A stretch of DNA of 16,302 nucleotides from Candidatus Kerfeldbacteria bacterium (GTDB lineage Bacteria > Patescibacteriota > Patescibacteriia > Veblenbacterales > UBA10138). Positions 1 through 6,707 of this stretch are shown in pieces. The stretch spans positions 1-16,302 of the forward strand of contig JACRFN010000111.1 in assembly GCA_016217875.1 (NCBI GenBank). Reading direction: 5' to 3'. The stretch's first letter is position 1. Every line of letters begins with the position of its first letter. A program made the translations under genes and the position numbers. Under the pieces are notes generated by a model. The model made no database searches. It was not told the DNA's origin and saw only the letters and a list, made by a program, of their open reading frames with translations.

Positions 1-1
1 C

Positions 2-172
2 CGGGCTGAGCACATTTTACGTTTGCGTGACCGGTTGAATAAGATTTTGGCGCGTCATACTGGACAGTCTTTGGAAAAGATTGAGCACGATACCGACCGT
101 GATAATTTTATGACGGCCGAGGAGGCGCTTAAGTACGGTATTGTGGATAAGATTATCAAGCCGAGTAGGTAA
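2..172 (+). CDS. clpP: ATP-dependent Clp protease proteolytic subunit, C-terminal part
   Basis: This is the last 56 codons of a gene that begins before the window. ClpP is the serine peptidase of the ClpXP/ClpAP complex, which degrades unfolded and tagged proteins in the cytoplasm. The fragment contains the HTGQSLEKIEHDTDRDNFMT stretch, which matches the ClpP segment around the third member of the catalytic triad (the first Asp of DTDRD). It then has the usual EALKYGIVDKII ending before a TAA stop. The catalytic Ser and His lie outside the window. A terminator-like hairpin follows about 180 bases downstream, so clpP probably ends its own transcript. The family assignment is firm; the frame is fixed because the other two forward frames hit early stops. 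Confidence 0.95.
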   Translation, partial: RAEHILRLRDRLNKILARHTGQSLEKIEHDTDRDNFMTAEEALKYGIVDKIIKPSR

Positions 173-179
173 TGTAAAA

Positions 180-350
180 ATTTCCAAACCACAAACCCCA
201 ATTTTCACCCTGCGGGTGACCGCCCGTAGGGCGGCCGATTCCTAAATAATTTCCCAAATTCCAAGTTCCAATGACCAATAAAGTTCCAAACTCCAATTTT
301 TAAATTGGTCATTGGGATTTATTTAGACATTAGACATTTGGTATTAAGGT
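180..350. repeat. AT-rich intergenic inverted element, copy 1, with two GC hairpins
   Basis: The stretch is made of CCAAATT/CCAATGACC-like words followed by their reverse complements. An exact inverted pair is CCAATGACCAAT (268-279) and ATTGGTCATTGG (304-315). The right arm continues into TTTAGACATT, which recurs in the gap before the phosphoesterase gene (2172-2278). Two compact GC hairpins sit at its left: CACCC-TGC-GGGTG (206-218) and CCGCCC-GTA-GGGCGG (220-234). Elements of this composition are common between genes in Patescibacteria; function unknown. No open frame is supported here. Confidence 0.6.
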
Positions 351-352
351 TT

Positions 353-379
353 TAAAAGGCGGCTTTTAGGCCGTTTTTT
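353..379 (+). terminator. Probable intrinsic terminator after clpP
   Basis: An A-rich left flank, a CGGC/GCCG stem extended by G-U and A-U pairs, and a run of six T follow one another, as in a rho-independent terminator read on the + strand. It lies just upstream of the next promoter candidate. Confidence 0.6.
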
Positions 380-384
380 GGCCC

Positions 385-413
385 TTGCTTCTGGTGGTAT
401 TTTAGGCTATACT
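385..413 (+). promoter_or_regulatory. Promoter candidate for the rny leader
   Basis: TTGCTT (385-390) is separated by exactly 17 bases from TATACT (408-413). Transcription would start near 420 and give a leader of about 225 bases before the rny ATG. Confidence 0.6.
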
Positions 414-419
414 TTTAAA

Positions 420-645
420 ACAATAAGTTTAACTAGATAAAGCTCCGGTTGCTAAAGGTTCAGTTGTCGGCTCAGGTGATAATGATTTACTAAATTTCGG
501 ACACCTATCTAATGAGATTAGCCATATCTAAACAATAGACATTAAGACCACCAGGCGTTTCAATCGCTTGGTGCAGTTTGGCTAAACTCCAGCACGACGC
601 ACGTACCTTTTAGTGGCCCCGGAGCTAGACGGGGAAATTTTTCGT
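420..645 (+). promoter_or_regulatory. Structured leader upstream of rny
   Basis: No open frame of note is present, and no tRNA, SRP RNA or tmRNA signature. Hairpins can be seen: CACCAGGCG (549-557) with CGCTTGGTG (565-573), nine pairs with one wobble; AGTTT-GGCT-AAACT (575-588); and CCCCG (617-621) with CGGGG (630-634), followed by AAATTTTT just before the ATG. The last hairpin buries the only Shine-Dalgarno-like GGGGA before rny and is followed by T residues. It could therefore act on translation or on transcription. This could be a leader or a separate small RNA; the sequence does not decide. Confidence 0.4.
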
Positions 646-2169
646 ATGTCTATTGTCACGCTTATATTTTTATCAGCCGGTTTAGTAGTCGGTTTGGCGG
701 GCGGCTATGTGCTGCGTAAAATGCTGGCGGTCAAATCGAAAGATACGGCCGAAGGTGAAGCGGCCTCTATTCTGGCCTCCGCCCGCAATCAAGAGAAGGA
801 TATTCTTATCCAGGCCAAGGAAAAGGCTATTCACCTGATTGATGAGGCTAAGCAAGATGAGGCCGAGCGGCGGAAAGAACTGGCACATTTGCAGGAGCGT
901 TTGGAGAAACGCGAGGCTGTTTTTGACCAGAAGCTGTTGGAATTGGAGGGTCAAAAGCAAAAGGCCGAAGACGAAAAAGTGAAGTTTGAGACAGCCAGAG
1001 AAGAGGTTAAAAAAATTCGCGAACAACAGCTGCAGAAGTTGGAGAAGATAGCCGGTTTGAATCAGGAAGAGGCTAAAAAGGTATTGTTTGATAATTTGGA
1101 GGAGCGCATTAAAGATGAGTTAGTGGTGCGTATCCGTAAATTAGAGGAAACTTCCACCGAAGAAATTGAGCGGCGAGCCAAGACTATGATTGCTTCAGCT
1201 ATGGAGCGCATTGCTTCCTCGCATGCCGTAGAGACCACCACTACTGTCGTCACCCTGCCGAACGATGAAATGAAGGGCCGTATTATTGGTAAAGAAGGAC
1301 GTAATATTAAGGCCATTGAGCAGTTGACTGGAGTGGAAATAATTATTGATGAAACACCCGGGGCCATAGTGCTTTCCGGTTTTAATCCCATCAGGCGGCA
1401 TGTGGCCAAGAAAGCACTGGAGACCTTAATTGCCGACGGGCGCATTCATCCCGGTCGCATTGAGGAAGCTATTGAAAAAGCTAAAAAAGAAATTGCTGAG
1501 GATATAAGAAAAGCCGGCGAGGAAGCGGCTTACGAAGTAGGCGTGGCGGGTTTGGACAGCCGTTTGGTTCAACTGCTGGGTAGGCTCAAATTCCGTACCA
1601 GTTACGGTCAGAATGTTTTACAACACTCTAAAGAGGTGGCTTTATTGTCGAAGCTCTTGGCTGAAGAGCTGGGAGCCAACGTGACCGTGGCCACTAAAGG
1701 CGGTTTATTGCACGACATAGGTAAAGCAGTAGATCACGAAATTCAGGGCTCCCATCCGGAGATTGGTTACGACATCATGAAAAAGTTCGGCTTACCAGAG
1801 GAGGTGGCCTATTTGGCCATAGCTCACCACGAGGATTCGCCACAAAGTTTAGAGGGGCTGATAAACAAAGTGGCCGACGCCATCTCCGGAGCCAGGCCGG
1901 GCGCCCGCAAGGATACTTATGAGAATTATCTGCAGCGTCTGCAGGAGCTGGAAAACGTGGCTACTGGCTTTGAAGGCGTGGAAAAGGCTTATGCTATTCA
2001 AGCCGGTCGCGAAGTGCGCGTGTTTGTCAAACCGCAGGAAATTGACGATTATCAAGCCATCAAGCTGGCCCGCGGCGTGGCTGATAAAATTGAGCAAGAG
2101 CTCAAGTACCCTGGTGAGATTAAGGTCAATGTTATTCGCGAGACCAGGGTAACAGAGTACGCTAGATAG
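646..2169 (+). CDS. rny: Ribonuclease Y
   Basis: RNase Y is a membrane-anchored endoribonuclease that starts decay and processing of mRNA in many bacteria lacking RNase E. The 507-residue protein has the family order: an N-terminal membrane helix (about residues 3-24), a long charged coiled coil (about 30-165), a KH RNA-binding domain with GRIIGKEGRNI at 211-221, and an HD phosphohydrolase domain with His327 and the metal-binding pair in LLHDIGK (354-360), then AHHED near 393. Length is normal for the family. I chose the ATG at 646 because it places the hydrophobic anchor at the very N-terminus; an in-frame GTG at 613 would add 11 residues with no family counterpart. The ribosome site is weak and lies in a hairpin. 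The next gene follows after about 110 bases on the same strand. Confidence 0.97.
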   Translation: MSIVTLIFLSAGLVVGLAGGYVLRKMLAVKSKDTAEGEAASILASARNQEKDILIQAKEKAIHLIDEAKQDEAERRKELAHLQERLEKREAVFDQKLLELEGQKQKAEDEKVKFETAREEVKKIREQQLQKLEKIAGLNQEEAKKVLFDNLEERIKDELVVRIRKLEETSTEEIERRAKTMIASAMERIASSHAVETTTTVVTLPNDEMKGRIIGKEGRNIKAIEQLTGVEIIIDETPGAIVLSGFNPIRRHVAKKALETLIADGRIHPGRIEEAIEKAKKEIAEDIRKAGEEAAYEVGVAGLDSRLVQLLGRLKFRTSYGQNVLQHSKEVALLSKLLAEELGANVTVATKGGLLHDIGKAVDHEIQGSHPEIGYDIMKKFGLPEEVAYLAIAHHEDSPQSLEGLINKVADAISGARPGARKDTYENYLQRLQELENVATGFEGVEKAYAIQAGREVRVFVKPQEIDDYQAIKLARGVADKIEQELKYPGEIKVNVIRETRVTEYAR

Positions 2170-2171
2170 AA

Positions 2172-2278
2172 TGCCAAAACTTAAATTTCAAATGTCAAAT
2201 CAAACCCAAAGCTCAAAATTTTTTCATTTGGTCATTTAGACATTGATTTGATATTTGGATTTTGTCATTTGGATTTTT
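2172..2278. repeat. AT-rich intergenic inverted element, copy 2
   Basis: Left-hand words such as TTTCAAATGTCAAATC are followed by right-hand counterparts GATTTGATATTTGG and TGTCATTTGG, forming an imperfect long inverted repeat. The segment TTTGGTCATTTAGACATTGA resembles the right arm of the element at 180-350. It ends directly at the next start codon, which leaves that gene without a Shine-Dalgarno site. Confidence 0.55.
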
Positions 2279-3079
2279 ATGAAAGTATTATTCTTCGGTG
2301 ACATAATTGGCCGTGCCGGCCGCCGGGCCGTGGCCGAGATACTGCCTAAATGGCGGAGAGCGTACGAGCCCGAAGTGGTCATCGGTAACGTGGAAAATCT
2401 GTCCCACGGTAAGGGCGTGACGACTAAAGCGCTTAAAGAGTTGATCAGTTTGGGTTTTGAGGCCTTCACCTCTGGCGATCATGTGTTTCACGGCGGTCAT
2501 GGCCAAATCTTGGCTGTGGACCCGCAATATAAATTAATTCGACCGCTTAATTGTCAGGCCGATTCTTTGGGTATGGGTAGTTTACGGCTGTCGTTGGGGA
2601 GCCGCGATTTACTCTTGGTAAATTTAGCTGGTCGCGTCTTTATGCCCGAAGGCTATGAGTCACCCTTTACCGCTATGGATAAATTGTTGGCGGTTGAATC
2701 GCCTCGCGGTAACTTGGCTGGCGTGTTAGTGGATGTACACGCTGAGGCCACCAGCGAAAAGGTGGCTTTAGGCTGGTATTTAGATGGACGGGTGAGTGCG
2801 GTTTTAGGCACACATACCCACGTACCCACGGCTGACGCTTGGATACTGCCCCAAGGCACGGCTTATTTGACCGATGTGGGCATGACGGGTATCCGTGAGA
2901 GCGTGATTGGCGTAAAAACCGAGCTGTCTTTGGGTCGGTTTTTGACCGGTGGGGCTATTCACTTTGAGCCGGCTGAGGTGGGAACGGCTGTAATTAACGC
3001 AGCCCTAGTGACTATTGATTCAGTCACGACCAAAGCTACTGCCATAGAGCGTTTGCAGGAGTTTATCACCCTCCGCTAG
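2279..3079 (+). CDS. ymdB: YmdB/TIGR00282-family metallophosphoesterase
   Basis: Members of this family are dinuclear metal phosphoesterases; Bacillus YmdB acts on 2',3'-cyclic nucleotides and influences RNA turnover and multicellular behaviour. The 266-residue protein aligns end to end with that family: GDIIG with Asp8, then VENLSHGKG with Glu39 and Asn40, VDVHAEATSEK with His154, and GTHTHV with His179 and His181. One expected metal ligand differs: the GNH motif reads GDH, with Asp67 in place of Asn. The ATG at 2279 is preferred because it starts exactly at the first beta strand (MKVLFFGD); an in-frame TTG at 2255 lies within the upstream repeat. There is no clear ribosome site. Being next to rny fits a shared role in RNA metabolism, which is inference. 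Confidence 0.93.
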   Translation: MKVLFFGDIIGRAGRRAVAEILPKWRRAYEPEVVIGNVENLSHGKGVTTKALKELISLGFEAFTSGDHVFHGGHGQILAVDPQYKLIRPLNCQADSLGMGSLRLSLGSRDLLLVNLAGRVFMPEGYESPFTAMDKLLAVESPRGNLAGVLVDVHAEATSEKVALGWYLDGRVSAVLGTHTHVPTADAWILPQGTAYLTDVGMTGIRESVIGVKTELSLGRFLTGGAIHFEPAEVGTAVINAALVTIDSVTTKATAIERLQEFITLR

Positions 3080-3094
3080 AGTACCCTCGATAAC

Positions 3095-3185
3095 CATCGG
3101 GGGTGTCGTCCCTGCGGGAGATCACCCCTAGGGTGAAATGGCCAGGGTGATGCCCCGCAGTCCGCCGCGGCGGACGTAGGGGTAT
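3095..3185. repeat. Cluster of short GC-rich palindromes
   Basis: Three hairpins lie in a row: TCCC-TGC-GGGA (3109-3119), CACCC-CTA-GGGTG (3123-3135), and the perfect palindrome GTCCGCCGCGGCGGAC (3160-3175). The last is extended by ATGCCCC/GGGGTAT to 3150-3185. The rest of the gap up to the HU gene holds an isolated TTGACA (3189-3194) without a matching -10 box. Confidence 0.7.
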
Positions 3186-3279
3186 AACTTGACAAAAGGC
3201 TACGGGTGATGAAGCTTTGAAATGATTGATACTCCGTGGTATTGTTACAAGGAGATTCATAGCCATTACTTAGGTTTAG

Positions 3280-3288
3280 TGCTACACT
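3280..3288 (+). promoter_or_regulatory. Extended -10 promoter candidate of the HU gene
   Basis: TG-C-TACACT gives an extended -10 box with no good -35 at the standard spacing. Predicted start is near 3295, leaving a leader of about 33 bases. The surrounding TTTAGTGCTACACTA is nearly identical to the promoter candidate at 12335-12343 on the other strand. Confidence 0.55.
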
Positions 3289-3313
3289 AGGATAAGCAAA
3301 TTATCTTAACTGA

Positions 3314-3323
3314 AGGGAGGTGA
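3314..3323 (+). promoter_or_regulatory. Strong ribosome binding site of the HU gene
   Basis: AGGGAGGTGA lies four bases before the ATG. It is the only near-complete anti-16S match in front of a gene in this window. Confidence 0.8.
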
Positions 3324-3327
3324 CACC

Positions 3328-3606
3328 ATGAACAAGGCCGAACTTATTGAGCGAATCGCCGAGAAGGTGCAGCTCACCAAGAAGCAGGCGGAAGAGGTGA
3401 TTGACAATTTCACCGAGGCCGTCGTGAGCACTCTCAAAGCGGGCGGTGAAGTGACTATTACCGGCTTTGGCACCTTCCTCGCCAAACAACGTGCCGCCCG
3501 CATGGGCGTCAACCCCCAGCATCCGACGGAGAAAATGCAGATTCCGGCAGTAACGGTGCCTAAATTTAAAGCTGGCAAGTCGCTTAAAGATGCGCTTAAA
3601 AGTTAA
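3328..3606 (+). CDS. HU-family DNA-binding protein
   Basis: HU proteins are small dimeric histone-like proteins that bend and compact DNA. The 92-residue product is full length. It starts with two helices (MNKAELIERIAEKVQLTKKQ onward), continues with the GGEVTITGFGTF signature of the dimer core, and has a beta arm carrying the NP pair (Asn-Pro near residue 62-63) that intercalates between base pairs in the family. It ends with the FKAGKSLKDAL helix. The start is fixed by the strong ribosome site. It is a single-gene unit: an extended -10 promoter in front and a strong terminator behind. HU cannot be separated from IHF-like or other HBs-type paralogues by this sequence alone. Confidence 0.95.
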   Translation: MNKAELIERIAEKVQLTKKQAEEVIDNFTEAVVSTLKAGGEVTITGFGTFLAKQRAARMGVNPQHPTEKMQIPAVTVPKFKAGKSLKDALKS

Positions 3607-3638
3607 GTTAATAGCTAAAATAAAATCAGTCAGTTATA

Positions 3639-3680
3639 AAAACTCCGCACCCTCGCCCAGGGTACGGAGTTTTGTTTATT
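3639..3680 (+). terminator. Intrinsic terminator after the HU gene
   Basis: AAACTCCG/CGGAGTTT and ACCCT/AGGGT pair around a short CGCCC loop with a single C/A mismatch. A T-rich tail (TTTTGTTTATT) follows. The A-rich left flank could make it work on the other strand too, but no gene there needs it. Confidence 0.88.
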
Positions 3681-3684
3681 CTAT

Positions 3685-3713
3685 TTCGCCAATATCGTTT
3701 TATTTAGTATAAT
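3685..3713 (+). promoter_or_regulatory. Promoter of valS giving a nearly leaderless transcript
   Basis: A perfect TATAAT (3708-3713) has a weak TTCGCC 17 bases upstream. The valS ATG begins at 3725, so transcription would start only about 4-5 bases before it. A GGAG (3718-3721) lies just three bases from the ATG, too close for normal use. Confidence 0.6.
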
Positions 3714-3724
3714 TACTGGAGCTT

Positions 3725-6493
3725 ATGAAAGAACTCCCCAAAGCTTACGAGCCTAAGAATTACGAAGCTGAAATCTACCGCGCTTGGGAGCAGTCAGGCT
3801 ATTTTAATCCTGACAATCTTAAGAGCGCGGGTGAGCCGTTTACCATCAGCCTGCCGCCACCCAACGCCACCGGTACTTTGCACCTAGGCCACACTGTGAT
3901 GCTGGCTTTGCAGGATTTGATGGCGCGTTTTTGGCGCCTTAAGGGGCGTAAGGTTTTGTGGGTGCCGGGTACGGACCACGCGGCCATCGCCACCCAGAAC
4001 GTGGTGGAAAAGAAGATATTCCAGGAAGAGAAAAAGACGCGCTTTGATTTCGGCCGCGAGGAATTCGTGCGGCGCGTGGCCGAATTCGCCGAAAGTTCGC
4101 GCGGCAACATTCGTTCCCAGATACGTGCCGTAGGCGCTTCCTGTGACTGGTCGCGCGAACGCTACACGCTTGATAATGGTTTGTCGCGGGCGGTACGTGA
4201 GGTATTTGTGCGTTTGTATAATGACGGTCTTATCTACCGGGGTAAAAGGATTGTTAATTGGTGCTATCGTTGCGGCACTACTTTGGCCGACGACGAAGTG
4301 GAGTACAAGGAGCAGAAGGCCAAGTTCTACTATCTGAAGTACGGTCCTATTACCATTGGTACGGCCCGGCCGGAAACCAAGGTGCTAGATAAAGTAATAA
4401 TCGTTCATCCTGACGATGCCAGGTACAAGGATTATGTGGGCAAGGAATTTGACGTGCCCTGGATAGACGGCACGGTCAAGGCTAAAGTAGTGGCTGACAA
4501 GGTGGCTGAAATGGAGGTTGGTACCGGGGCTATGACCATTACACCGGCGCACAGTTTTGTGGATTTCGAGCTGGCACAAAAGTATGGTTTTGAAGTGGTG
4601 GAGATAGTCGGTCCTGACGGCAAGCTGACTCGCCAGGCTGGCAAGTTTGCCGGGTTGAATGTGAAACAGGCCCGTCAGGCCATAGTAGAAGAGTTGCGGG
4701 CCAAAGGCTTGATAGAGAAAATTGATGAAGAATACGTGCATAATTTGTCGGTCTGTTACCGTTGCGGTGCGCCAGTGGAACCTATTCCATCCGAGCAGTG
4801 GTTTGTGGCCGTGGATAAGCCGTTCCGTTTAGGCTGGTTTAGGCGTACGACTTTGAAAAAATTGGCGCTCAAGGCCGTACGCAGCGGCCAGATAAAAATT
4901 GTACCGGATAGGTTTGTAAAAACCTATTTTCAGTGGATGGCCAATCTACACGACTGGTGCATTTCGCGACAAATTTGGTTCGGGCACCGGGTGCCAGTGT
5001 GGTATTGTGGCACTCCCGCCACAGCACCGAAACTAAGAATGGGTTTTGCCGAGGTGGTTATTCCGCGCGTCCTCGGCGGTATGACCAAGACCTATCGCAT
5101 TCATGATCACTATTTTAAAGTTGGCGATCGGGTAGCGTTTACCAACAGCCGCCGCCAATCGATTTTCGGTTACGGCACTATCACCAAAGTTGAGCGGTCA
5201 GCCATTAAAGACATTCCGCTGGCAGACCCGCTACACAAGGCGTCTTACAAATCTTTAGATGAACTATTGGCCGCTTTCCGTCGCCATTACCCACCGACTG
5301 AGATTATTACAGGCGAAACTGAAGCCGTATTGTACACTTATACTTTTAAGCCCGCTGATCAAGCCGGCGCCCAATTAGGTTGTGGGCGGATTATTGTAGC
5401 GGTTGATGAGCCTAAGCAGTGCCCGCATTGTGGTGGTATCAAACTCACCCAAGACCCAGATACGCTTGATACTTGGTTTTCCTCCAGCTTGTGGACATTC
5501 TCAACTTTGGGTTGGCCGGAACGGACTAAGGATTTAAAAACTTATCATCCCACTAGTGTTATGGAGACGGGCTATGATATTTTGTTCTTTTGGGTGGCCA
5601 GGATGATCCTTATGACCTCGTACGTGTTAAAACAGGTGCCGTTTCGTACGGTATACCTGCACGGCATGGTACGCGATAAGCAGGGCCGGAAAATGTCCAA
5701 GTCTTTGGGTAACGGTATAGACCCGGTGGCCATGATAGATAAGTACGGCGCCGATGCTTTGCGCTTGGCCATGATAATCGGCACCACGCCCGGCAACGAT
5801 TTTAGTTTGTATGAGGAAAAAATTGCCGGTTACCGCAACTTTGTTAACAAGCTTTGGAATATTGTGCGTTTCGCCCTGTTGAACGTGGGCGAACCCAAGG
5901 CAGTAGCCACCCCGCCCCAGCCCAGAACTTTAGCTGACAAGTGGATCATGTCGCGTTTCAGGGCAGTGGCCGAGTTAGTAACGCACAAGTTGGCCGCGTG
6001 GCAATTTTCTGAGGCTGGCGAAGCACTTTACGATTTTACCTGGCATGAGCTCGCCGATTGGTATCTGGAGATCGCCAAACTGGAAGGCGGCAAAGATGAG
6101 ATTCTCTGTTATCTCCTGACTCAACTGTTGAAACTGTGGCATCCTTATACTCCTTTTGTGACCGAGGTATTGTGGGGTGAGGCTTTTGGCGGCCAGGCCG
6201 GGCTTCTTATGGTGCAGTCCTGGCCCACATCATTACCAGAGATTGATAAGAAAGCTGAGGCTGATTTTGCCCCAATTCGCGAAGTTATAACTGTCTTGCG
6301 TAATTTCCGCACTGAACATAAAGTGCCACCGACCTCTATTATTAAAGTAGCTTTGGAGAAGGTGCCAACTGTAGTGTCTAGACACCAAAAGTTAATAGAG
6401 GGCTTGCGCACCAAAGCGACAGTGGTTGCGGTTGGTGATCCAGCCTGGGAGAGAATAAAAGTAAGCGAAGAAACGGTTATTTCTTTGGGCTAA
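3725..6493 (+). CDS. valS: Valyl-tRNA synthetase with an inserted ASCH/PUA-like domain
   Basis: This class Ia synthetase attaches valine to tRNA-Val. Seen in the 922 residues: PPPNATGTLHLGH (HIGH motif, 53-56), a zinc-type CYRC pair at 180-183, the CP1 editing domain with GTARPET (212-218) and TPAHSFVDFE (273-282), a second CYRC at 344-347, the catalytic continuation WCISRQIWFGHRVPVWYC, and KMSKS at 656-660, followed by a helical anticodon-binding domain. The third zinc knuckle, normally CxxC...CxxC, is split: Cys428 and Cys553 are separated by about 124 extra residues that look like an ASCH domain, and the second pair is Cys566/Cys569. The usual C-terminal coiled-coil arm is missing. In the editing motif, the first Asp of PAHDxxD is Ser277. 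The frame is unbroken, so the insertion is real coding sequence. It converges with the - strand gene 8 bases away. Confidence 0.96.
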   Translation: MKELPKAYEPKNYEAEIYRAWEQSGYFNPDNLKSAGEPFTISLPPPNATGTLHLGHTVMLALQDLMARFWRLKGRKVLWVPGTDHAAIATQNVVEKKIFQEEKKTRFDFGREEFVRRVAEFAESSRGNIRSQIRAVGASCDWSRERYTLDNGLSRAVREVFVRLYNDGLIYRGKRIVNWCYRCGTTLADDEVEYKEQKAKFYYLKYGPITIGTARPETKVLDKVIIVHPDDARYKDYVGKEFDVPWIDGTVKAKVVADKVAEMEVGTGAMTITPAHSFVDFELAQKYGFEVVEIVGPDGKLTRQAGKFAGLNVKQARQAIVEELRAKGLIEKIDEEYVHNLSVCYRCGAPVEPIPSEQWFVAVDKPFRLGWFRRTTLKKLALKAVRSGQIKIVPDRFVKTYFQWMANLHDWCISRQIWFGHRVPVWYCGTPATAPKLRMGFAEVVIPRVLGGMTKTYRIHDHYFKVGDRVAFTNSRRQSIFGYGTITKVERSAIKDIPLADPLHKASYKSLDELLAAFRRHYPPTEIITGETEAVLYTYTFKPADQAGAQLGCGRIIVAVDEPKQCPHCGGIKLTQDPDTLDTWFSSSLWTFSTLGWPERTKDLKTYHPTSVMETGYDILFFWVARMILMTSYVLKQVPFRTVYLHGMVRDKQGRKMSKSLGNGIDPVAMIDKYGADALRLAMIIGTTPGNDFSLYEEKIAGYRNFVNKLWNIVRFALLNVGEPKAVATPPQPRTLADKWIMSRFRAVAELVTHKLAAWQFSEAGEALYDFTWHELADWYLEIAKLEGGKDEILCYLLTQLLKLWHPYTPFVTEVLWGEAFGGQAGLLMVQSWPTSLPEIDKKAEADFAPIREVITVLRNFRTEHKVPPTSIIKVALEKVPTVVSRHQKLIEGLRTKATVVAVGDPAWERIKVSEETVISLG

Positions 6494-6501
6494 ACCTACA
6501 A

Positions 6502-6699
6502 TCACTCTTTGGATTCTTGAACAATTTTCTGCCCCACCTTATTCAGTAGCTCTTTGATCGCCAGAGGAACATCAATCGGTATAGAAAGATCAGTCTTCTT
6601 AGGGTCAGATTCATTGGGGGGTGAAGCAGAGTCCTCCTTAGGCGGAAGGTCAGAAATTTTCCCAGGCTCAGAGGTGATTCTTTTTCTTTCCGATTCCAT
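6502..6699 (-). CDS. Small hypothetical acidic protein
   Basis: I do not recognise this 65-residue product. The first two thirds are rich in Ser, Pro, Glu, Asp and Lys and look disordered; the end (IDVPLAIKELLNKVGQKIVQ) could form one amphipathic helix. It starts 8 bases after the stop of the upstream - strand gene, which suggests co-translation. It also fills what would otherwise be an empty stretch before the convergent end of valS. No ribosome site is evident. It may be a real small protein or a chance frame. Confidence 0.45.
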   Translation of the reverse strand: MESERKRITSEPGKISDLPPKEDSASPPNESDPKKTDLSIPIDVPLAIKELLNKVGQKIVQESKE

Positions 6700-6707
6700 A
6701 GGTTAGC

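Noticed and set aside
180..350. CRISPR array
   Set aside because: The repeated words are short, irregular and inverted rather than direct, evenly spaced repeats with unique spacers.
1062..1445. Minus-strand 127-codon frame inside rny
   Set aside because: It is the complement of the KH-domain coding region of RNase Y, which is certain; no independent signals.
3189..3217. Promoter at the perfect TTGACA before the HU gene
   Set aside because: No -10-like hexamer lies 16-18 bases downstream; the extended -10 at 3280-3288 is the better candidate.
5009..5380. Intein or homing endonuclease in valS
   Set aside because: The insert lacks an N-terminal Cys/Ser splice block, a C-terminal HN-Cys/Ser/Thr junction and LAGLIDADG or HNH motifs; its strands look like an ASCH/PUA domain instead.
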